From contig NZ_OZ245846.1 of the NCBI RefSeq assembly GCF_965228935.1, positions 5,084,001-5,148,000 of the forward strand: a stretch of DNA of 64,000 nucleotides, read 5' to 3'. Positions 58,845-64,000 of this stretch are shown here, in pieces. This DNA comes from Ulvibacterium sp965228935. GTDB lineage: Bacteria > Bacteroidota > Bacteroidia > Flavobacteriales > Flavobacteriaceae. Every line of letters begins with the position of its first letter. Positions within the stretch are counted from its first letter, which is position 1. The position numbers and the translations under genes were made by a program. The notes under the pieces are model-generated. The model was not told the DNA's origin. It searched no databases and saw only the letters and a program-made list of their open reading frames with translations.

Positions 58845-59579
58845 ATGAAAGCTGCAATGACCGTATGCTTGGCTTTCCTTTTTGTGTGCTGTAACCCTAT
58901 CCAAAAAAAGGAAGACCATCACCTTATTTCCGTAAAAAAAAGTCCACACCCCATTACAATCGATGGTAAGGCGACCGAAAACATTTGGGCCCAGACCGAA
59001 TGGCATGCCTTGGATCAGAACTGGTTGGGAAAGCCCTATGAGCATAACGACTTTAACGGAAAGTATAAATTGAGTTGGGATGAGGATGCCCTCTACATTT
59101 TGGTCGAAGTAACTGACGATATCCTATACGATCAGTACAAGGATCCCCTTAAACTGTGGTGGAACGATGATTGTATGGAAGTTTTTATTGATGAGGACAA
59201 TTCGGGGGGATTGCACCAATTTAGCCATAACGCCTTTGCCTACCACATTGCCCTGGACGGAAACGTAGTAGACCTTGCGCCAAATAAGGAACCACAACTC
59301 TACAACGAACATATAGTTTCCAAACATATCACCGAGGGGCATACCACGACTTGGGAAATCGCCATCCATGTATATGACGATACCTATGTTGATGGGGGAA
59401 ACAACATTCCAAAAACCTTGAACAGCACCAAAAAAATAGGTTTTGCTTTGGCGTATTGTGATAATGACAGCAGTACGGAAAGGGAAAACTTTATCGGATC
59501 GGTTTTTGTTCCAGGGGAGGATAAAAATCAGGGATGGATCAATGCGGATATTTTTGGGACGCTCTTACTGGAGGAATAA
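58845..59579 (+). CDS. CBM9-like carbohydrate-binding lipoprotein
   Basis: 244 residues. Lipobox FVCC (Cys15 or Cys16), then a beta-sandwich of the CBM9/DOMON-like type. The typical opening is PITIDGKATENIWAQTEWHAL, followed by YKLSWDEDALYILVEVTDD and WWNDDCMEVFIDEDNSGG. No catalytic domain is attached. It probably presents sugar to the exported oxidoreductases encoded just upstream. Convergent with the coiled-coil protein gene; the two stop codons abut at 59579/59580. Confidence 0.86.
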   Translation: MKAAMTVCLAFLFVCCNPIQKKEDHHLISVKKSPHPITIDGKATENIWAQTEWHALDQNWLGKPYEHNDFNGKYKLSWDEDALYILVEVTDDILYDQYKDPLKLWWNDDCMEVFIDEDNSGGLHQFSHNAFAYHIALDGNVVDLAPNKEPQLYNEHIVSKHITEGHTTTWEIAIHVYDDTYVDGGNNIPKTLNSTKKIGFALAYCDNDSSTERENFIGSVFVPGEDKNQGWINADIFGTLLLEE

Positions 59580-61070
59580 TCAATCCAATAGGATATTGCT
59601 GTACTTGGAATGGATTACGATGGACGCCTTGTTGTTCTCATCCAAATGATACCCTTTAACGATTTCCGTGTTGAGATTCTTTTTTCGGTCAAGTTTTAGC
59701 TGGTCGGGGCAATCGACCCTGGAATTGGTTCCATTGATGTATATGGCATAAGCCGTTGAGGGCAAATTGCAGATCAACTCGGCATTTTGCAAGGTAACAT
59801 CCAGTTCCTTAAAGTTATCCGATACCGTATTGATGTGCAAGGGCCCCAAATCGCTTTTGATAAAGGCACTTTTTAATAAATGGTCTATGGAGACATCCGA
59901 AGAGGTAGCACTTAAACGAAGGTTGAGCACTTCCTGTAGATCTACATTTTCGGAATAATTGGTCCGTAATTGCCCATAATTCCATTTCTGTACACTTACT
60001 GGGGAATAGGAGACCTTAATATCGGTCTGGTCGCCATCTATGGTACTGGCCCATAAATAAGCATGAGAGAGCGTTGCATTAATGTTTTTGGTATTCTCCG
60101 CCAGTTTTACCTCGCCATGGCGTACGTTCATTTTAATCTTGGTATTCTTGGGCATCTTTATCTTAATGGTCTTTTTCACCTTATAATTTTTGTGTTCCCC
60201 ATCACTATGAAAATAAAAGGTGTTTGGCAATCTTTTCAGGCTGTCTCCCGCAATAAAGGGGTAAACGGAGTCGTGGTAAATAAACCGTTCCACTTTTCGC
60301 GCTTCAATGGCGGCCATTCTTTTTTCACGGGCTTCGGCTCGTTTTTCCCGGGCCTCTTCCATTCTTTCCATACGTTCCGCTTGGGCGGCCTCCCTAGCTT
60401 GTAACCGTTCTTCCCGGGCCCTTTCCCGCTCCTCCATTCTTTCTTGGTGCCGTTTTTCCCTTTCGGCGCTACGGGCCTCCATACGCTCCGCCCACTCTTC
60501 CATTCGTTCCTGATACTCCTCATCAAAGTACTTGCCGAATTCCTTCTGCCACTTTTCCAAATACTCTTCGCCATCCTCTTTATAGGCCTCATAATCGAAA
60601 TCATGAAAGGGGACTACGGGCAGGGGCGGGAATTCGGGAAGTTCGGCAAGTTCCGGAATCTCAGGAATCCCCGGAATTTCGGGAATATCCACAATAAAGG
60701 GCTCCAGTTCAGGAATATCCAGCACCATATTAAAGGAAGGTGCAAACGACCAGGAATTCCCGGAGTTTGTACGTATCTCAATTCTTTTACTATTGCCCAT
60801 AATAGTTATGGGATCGTTCTTAAAATAGCGCTGGGCCTCCTCTTCCGTGGCACCTTCCAAGGTTACCACGGCCTCGATGCCGATCTGGTCCCTGTCCCAG
60901 GTTTCGAATTCGATATCTGCATGACTGGTATTCAATTCCAGTACGGTATCATCGTTGACCACAAAGGTCTCGTTATAGGTCTCCGTATGCTTCTGCGCAT
61001 TGACTTCTATAAGACCAAAGCAGAGTAGAATCCCTATAGTGTTAAATAGTATTCTTTTTGACTTGTTCAT
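59580..61070 (-). CDS. exported protein with proline repeat, charged helix and DUF4097-like C-terminal half
   Basis: 496 residues. Signal peptide (ILFNTIGILLCFGLIEVNAQ). A short beta region (about 26-110) leads to a proline-periodic segment IPEIPGIPEIPELAELPEFP (about 130-155). About 100 residues (175-280) then consist almost only of Glu, Arg, Lys, Ala and Met (ERMEEWAERMEARSAEREKR and similar), predicting a long single alpha helix. A right-handed beta-like half follows (about 310-490, DUF4097-like alternating Ser/Asn/Val). It overlaps the upstream membrane-protein gene by 29 bases, completing a sigma-factor operon. Function unknown; probably an envelope scaffold. Confidence 0.8.
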   Translation of the reverse strand: MNKSKRILFNTIGILLCFGLIEVNAQKHTETYNETFVVNDDTVLELNTSHADIEFETWDRDQIGIEAVVTLEGATEEEAQRYFKNDPITIMGNSKRIEIRTNSGNSWSFAPSFNMVLDIPELEPFIVDIPEIPGIPEIPELAELPEFPPLPVVPFHDFDYEAYKEDGEEYLEKWQKEFGKYFDEEYQERMEEWAERMEARSAEREKRHQERMEERERAREERLQAREAAQAERMERMEEAREKRAEAREKRMAAIEARKVERFIYHDSVYPFIAGDSLKRLPNTFYFHSDGEHKNYKVKKTIKIKMPKNTKIKMNVRHGEVKLAENTKNINATLSHAYLWASTIDGDQTDIKVSYSPVSVQKWNYGQLRTNYSENVDLQEVLNLRLSATSSDVSIDHLLKSAFIKSDLGPLHINTVSDNFKELDVTLQNAELICNLPSTAYAIYINGTNSRVDCPDQLKLDRKKNLNTEIVKGYHLDENNKASIVIHSKYSNILLD

Positions 61071-61629
61071 TTTTTGATGATTTTAACTCGTTTAATTTCC
61101 TTTTTAATTTCTGTAGCAATTGCAGCCGTAACTGGAGGTTCTTGATCAAAGCGGTTATAGTCTGGTCATTGGGGCCGATTTCGTTCAATTCCGAATTGAG
61201 CCTCTCGTACTCGGTATTGAGCTCCGCCAGCCGATCCATAAAACTATCTACCAGTATTTTGTTTTCTTCGGACACTTCCAATAGGGAAAGCTCCAGGTTG
61301 ATGTTGGTTACGTAGTAGTCCTCTACCTTCTTAAGGTCGGGTGAAAGGTCGCCAAAGGAAATGCCCTTTTTTTCTTTTGATGGGTCATTTTTTTCCACCA
61401 CCGTAGTCTTGATCGCATCCTCTTTTGTCCATTCGTTGTAACCGACAATACCAACACTAAGGAATACGAGAACGGTCGCCGCGATTTTCAAGATATAAAA
61501 TGAGGGCTTCGCTTGTTTAGGAAGTTCGGTTTCCAAACGCTCCAAAAATCGTTTTTCATGACCTTCCCGCATTTGAAATTTGCTGGTCCCACTATCCTTT
61601 TTGAACATTTCCCTAAGATCCTGTCCCAT
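61042..61629 (-). CDS. single-pass membrane protein, probable anti-sigma factor
   Basis: 195 residues. A cytoplasmic N terminus (about 1-42, MREGHEKRFLERLETELP), one helix (about 44-62, FYILKIAATVLVFLSVGIVG) and a long charged coiled-coil periplasmic part (about 105-185). Position between an ECF sigma gene (17-base overlap) and an envelope protein gene (29-base overlap) is that of an anti-sigma factor. No zinc-binding motif of the ZAS type is visible, so the sigma contact would be of another kind. Role inferred from context. Confidence 0.75.
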   Translation of the reverse strand: MGQDLREMFKKDSGTSKFQMREGHEKRFLERLETELPKQAKPSFYILKIAATVLVFLSVGIVGYNEWTKEDAIKTTVVEKNDPSKEKKGISFGDLSPDLKKVEDYYVTNINLELSLLEVSEENKILVDSFMDRLAELNTEYERLNSELNEIGPNDQTITALIKNLQLRLQLLQKLKRKLNELKSSKNEQVKKNTI

Positions 61630-62155
61630 ATCTCTTCTTTTTTAAAAGTTCCTTTAAAAACCCTTTGCCTCGCAACAACCGGGTTCTACAGGCCGTCTCG
61701 CTCAATCCCAATACATTTGCAATTTCGCGGTGGTCATAGCCTTCCAATAAAAACATCATTACCACACATCTGTATTTTTCAGGCAATTGTTCCATGGCCA
61801 GTCTTACCTCTTCCAAGGATATACCCTCTTCCACGGTCCAATCGTCATCCTCCACTACCTGCATATAACTTTCATCCAATGGCACTAATCGCTCTTTTTT
61901 CGCTTTTAAGAAATCGATGCTCTTATTGATTACAATGCGTTTGAGCCAAGCCCCAAAACTTACGTCCCCCTTGAATTGATGTATTTTTTGAAAGGCCTTT
62001 ATGAACGATTCCTGGGTGATGTCCTCGGCATCATCGGTATTTTTCACAAAGCGCATAGCTACATAGAACATACCGCTGCAGTATTGATTGTACAGTTGCA
62101 GTTGTGCTTTTCGGTCATTTGCCTTGCATTGCTCTACTACATCGATTTGAAACAT
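61613..62155 (-). CDS. ECF-type RNA polymerase sigma factor
   Basis: 180 residues. Region 2 (about 10-75): YNQYCSGMFYVAMRFVKN, DAEDITQESFIKAFQ, FGAWLKRIVINKSIDFLK. Region 4 (about 115-170): MEQLPEKYRCVVMMFLLEGY, DHREIANVLGLSETACRTRL. No extra domains. It heads an operon whose three genes overlap at both junctions (17 and 29 bases). The target genes are unknown; the family usually controls its own operon. Confidence 0.93.
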   Translation of the reverse strand: MFQIDVVEQCKANDRKAQLQLYNQYCSGMFYVAMRFVKNTDDAEDITQESFIKAFQKIHQFKGDVSFGAWLKRIVINKSIDFLKAKKERLVPLDESYMQVVEDDDWTVEEGISLEEVRLAMEQLPEKYRCVVMMFLLEGYDHREIANVLGLSETACRTRLLRGKGFLKELLKKKRYGTGS

Positions 62156-62263
62156 TGGCCAGTTTCCTTGTTGGTTTTATCGGTGTTGTTATCCTAAGGA
62201 CGGGTCAAAAAACCCGATGTTGCAAAAAACGATTATTTTTATAAGGAAATTAATGATTTCATC

Positions 62264-63172
62264 TTGAAACAGGTTACCATAAGTACGCCCTTCATTACCT
62301 TGATCGTATTGGACTACGGTGCCATCATCCAAAAACTTCTGGTACGGGACAAAAGGGGCCGATCCACCAATGTGGTGGTAGGATCCAATTATCCCAACCA
62401 GTATCTAGAGGACACTGTTTTTTTAGGGGCCTGTGTGGGAAGGTATGCCGGGCGCATCTCCAATGCGAGTTTTGAACTGGATCGCGAGACCTACCCCCTG
62501 TATGGGGAGAAGGGTATACATCTTCATGGTGGAAAGGAAGGTTTCGGAAAAAAGTACTGGACCATTGAGGAGGTGGACTATGGCAGCGAACCTTTTGTTA
62601 AGCTTTCCTACTACAGCAAACATTTGGAGGAAGGGTATCCTGGAAACTTAAAAGTGATGCTGACTTACAAATTGGTGGAAAACGAGCTGCACATCATTCA
62701 TGAAGCCGCGGCCGATCGGACCACGGTAATCAATTTGACCAACCACTCCTATTTTAGGTTGGATACCACAGGGGCCATTGACCACTATCGATTGGCGCTT
62801 TATTGTCCGGAATTCGTGGAGACGGACAAGAACTTATTGCCGACCGGAAATATCGTTCCCGTTGCCGACACCGAATATGACTTTCGAACGGAACGGAAAA
62901 TTGGAGAGATGCGGTTGGATACCCCCTATGTAAAGAATTCACAAACGGATTTGGCCGCCCGTATCTTTTCCCGGAGATCGGGCATCTCCTTGGAGGTCAG
63001 AACCAACCAACCGGCGGTGGTGGTTTACACCCCCCCTGATTTTCCGGCTATTTGTTTTGAAACCCAGAATTATCCGGATGCGCCCAACCATGAGCACTTC
63101 CCCAGTTGTATTCTTAGACCGGATGAAATATACCGCAACGCCTCTGTTTTTACATTTGATTTAGTACTTTAG
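62264..63172 (+). CDS. aldose 1-epimerase (galactose mutarotase family)
   Basis: 302 residues. The mutarotase beta-sandwich has the substrate loop GRYAGRISNASFELD near 65, KGIHLHGGKEGFGKKYW near 87, catalytic His in INLTNHSYFRLD near 161 and catalytic Glu in ICFETQNYPDAPNH near 270. The start is TTG at 62264; the only nearby ATG (62253) is out of frame. No signal peptide is seen, so it is cytoplasmic. Interconverts sugar anomers, consistent with the sugar-handling genes of this region. Confidence 0.9.
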   Translation: MKQVTISTPFITLIVLDYGAIIQKLLVRDKRGRSTNVVVGSNYPNQYLEDTVFLGACVGRYAGRISNASFELDRETYPLYGEKGIHLHGGKEGFGKKYWTIEEVDYGSEPFVKLSYYSKHLEEGYPGNLKVMLTYKLVENELHIIHEAAADRTTVINLTNHSYFRLDTTGAIDHYRLALYCPEFVETDKNLLPTGNIVPVADTEYDFRTERKIGEMRLDTPYVKNSQTDLAARIFSRRSGISLEVRTNQPAVVVYTPPDFPAICFETQNYPDAPNHEHFPSCILRPDEIYRNASVFTFDLVL

Positions 63173-63198
63173 TCCCCTAGAAATCAAGATTGGGAATC

Positions 63199-63759
63199 AT
63201 GAGGTTTTTAAAGTGGTTTTTGATAGTACTCGTAGTGTTAGTGGCCTTATTCTTTTTTGTCGGCAAACCCTACATGCTAAAACAGACCAAAAAGAAGAGT
63301 CCGGAAAAAACGATAACCTACAGCAAGGATAATTTAGAACTTTCGGTAACCTATAGCAGTCCCTTTAAGAAAGGGCGGGTCATTTTTGGGGAACTTGTTC
63401 CCTACGATGCGGTTTGGCGTACCGGCGCCAATGAGCCTACGACTTTTAGTACCAAGACGGATGTAAAAATTATAGATAAAGACCTACCGGCAGGCACCTA
63501 TTCCCTATGGACCAGACCCCAAAGGGAATACTGGACCGTCATGTTCAACAAGGAAGTCCCGGAATGGGGCGTAACTTTTTTGAGCGGAGGTGCGGAAACC
63601 TCCCGTAATCCGTCCAAAGATATCATACAGGTACAGGTTCCCGCCGAAAAACTCTCTGCTCCCCAAGAAAGCTTTACCATCGACTTCGAGGACGGTGAAC
63701 AATTATATCTACGTCTTTTCTGGGACGATACCAGAATAAAGGTACCCATTAACCCATAG
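63199..63759 (+). CDS. DUF2911 membrane-anchored protein
   Basis: 186 residues. An N-terminal helix (about 3-22, FLKWFLIVLVVLVALFFFVG) and a DUF2911 domain (about 48-180): LSVTYSSPFKKGRVIFGELV, YDAVWRTGANEPTTFST, LPAGTYSLWTRPQREYWTVM. The ATG at 63199 is preferred to the TTG three codons upstream. Function of the family is unknown; the domain is exported in most members. It follows galM by 26 bases and precedes meaB by 2. Confidence 0.88.
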   Translation: MRFLKWFLIVLVVLVALFFFVGKPYMLKQTKKKSPEKTITYSKDNLELSVTYSSPFKKGRVIFGELVPYDAVWRTGANEPTTFSTKTDVKIIDKDLPAGTYSLWTRPQREYWTVMFNKEVPEWGVTFLSGGAETSRNPSKDIIQVQVPAEKLSAPQESFTIDFEDGEQLYLRLFWDDTRIKVPINP

Positions 63760-63761
63760 AG

Positions 63762-64000
63762 TTGAGCATTCCAAAAAATACAGGTCAAGAAAGTATTTCC
63801 AAAATCAAGGGGAAGCGAAAAAGTCCACCTTCTGTAGCGGAGCTTGTGGAGGGCATTTTTAGTTCGAACAAGACGGCACTGGCCCGGGCTATAACCCTCG
63901 TGGAAAGCTCCAATGGCGGACACCTTAGGAAAGCCACGGAGATTCTGGAACATTGTTTGAAAAAAAAATCCAATACGATCCGGATAGGCATTACGGGAGT
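63762..64000 (+). CDS. meaB: MeaB, methylmalonyl-CoA mutase-associated GTPase (5' part)
   Basis: The first 79 codons are visible, open to the window edge. The N-terminal helical region ends in SVAELVEGIFSSNKTALARA, ITLVESSNGGHLRKATEIL and then RIGITG, which in the family runs straight into the P-loop. Start is TTG at 63762, 2 bases after the DUF2911 stop, so both are co-transcribed. MeaB protects and reloads the B12 cofactor of methylmalonyl-CoA mutase; the adenosyltransferase at 19405 supplies that cofactor. Confidence 0.85.
   Translation, partial: MSIPKNTGQESISKIKGKRKSPPSVAELVEGIFSSNKTALARAITLVESSNGGHLRKATEILEHCLKKKSNTIRIGITG

Overview
The window is from the chromosome of a marine-type member of the Flavobacteriaceae (Bacteroidota). 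The evidence is the sigma-ABfm style promoters (TTG, then TAnnTTTG), the near absence of Shine-Dalgarno sequences, the frequent TTG starts, many secreted proteins and lipoproteins of Bacteroidota type, and the gene families present (DUF4105, DUF5686-like, DUF2795, DUF2911, SecA without a zinc tail, Nudix-type sugar regulator). I do not assign a genus. No rRNA, tRNA, CRISPR array, prophage or intact insertion sequence was found.

Layout. 1-3504 (minus): a probable sugar-oxidation operon of TIM-barrel isomerase/epimerase, Gfo/Idh/MocA oxidoreductase and a GMC flavoprotein cut by the window edge. 3633-11151: housekeeping and mixed genes (phosphoesterase, RluF, alpha/beta hydrolase, a CarbopepD-regulatory-like protein, LD-carboxypeptidase, RecQ). 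11346-16528: envelope genes (KdsD, TatC, LptB, PssA, a GNAT enzyme resembling AAC(6'), a DUF4105/Lnb-like membrane protein). 16532-23976: ABC-F ATPase, a core-deleted methyltransferase relative, a 50-residue membrane protein, cobalamin adenosyltransferase, DUF2795 and SecA. 24131-31324: exported Gfo/Idh/MocA protein, orphan HisKA_2 kinase, M14 peptidase, amidohydrolase. 31480-35229: a tiny membrane ORF, the first of three copies of a small exported protein, and a Nudix regulator divergent from a GH3 beta-glucosidase across paired palindromic operators. 35396-45016: methyltransferase, AXE1-type esterase, PepSY protein, phosphotriesterase-like enzyme, aldo/keto reductase and a YbbAP/TesA-like locus. 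45311-51191: DUF1080 protein, sulfatase bracketed by two near-identical small-protein genes, M23 peptidase, enolase-superfamily protein. 51192-54397: an AT-rich interval with an orphan lipoprotein. 54398-64000: MsrA, a second sugar-oxidation cluster (isomerase, two Gfo/Idh/MocA, CBM9), an ECF sigma/membrane protein/coiled-coil operon, GalM, DUF2911 and the start of MeaB.

How the genes fit together. Two clusters combine exported TIM-barrel isomerases with Gfo/Idh/MocA dehydrogenases (one also with a GMC dehydrogenase), and a DUF1080 (3-keto-disaccharide hydrolase family) gene lies between them. This suggests periplasmic glycoside breakdown through 3-keto intermediates beside conventional hydrolysis (GH3, sulfatase, esterase). 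Seven proteins carry twin-arginine-like leaders, and tatC itself is in the window.

The least explained signals are: (1) degenerate tandem repeats with a 7-base period in intergenic DNA, two of which run up to start codons; (2) a three-copy family of exported ~80-residue proteins with a shared upstream element at a fixed distance and a hairpin just before the start codon; (3) the tandem palindromes in the Nudix/GH3 promoter.
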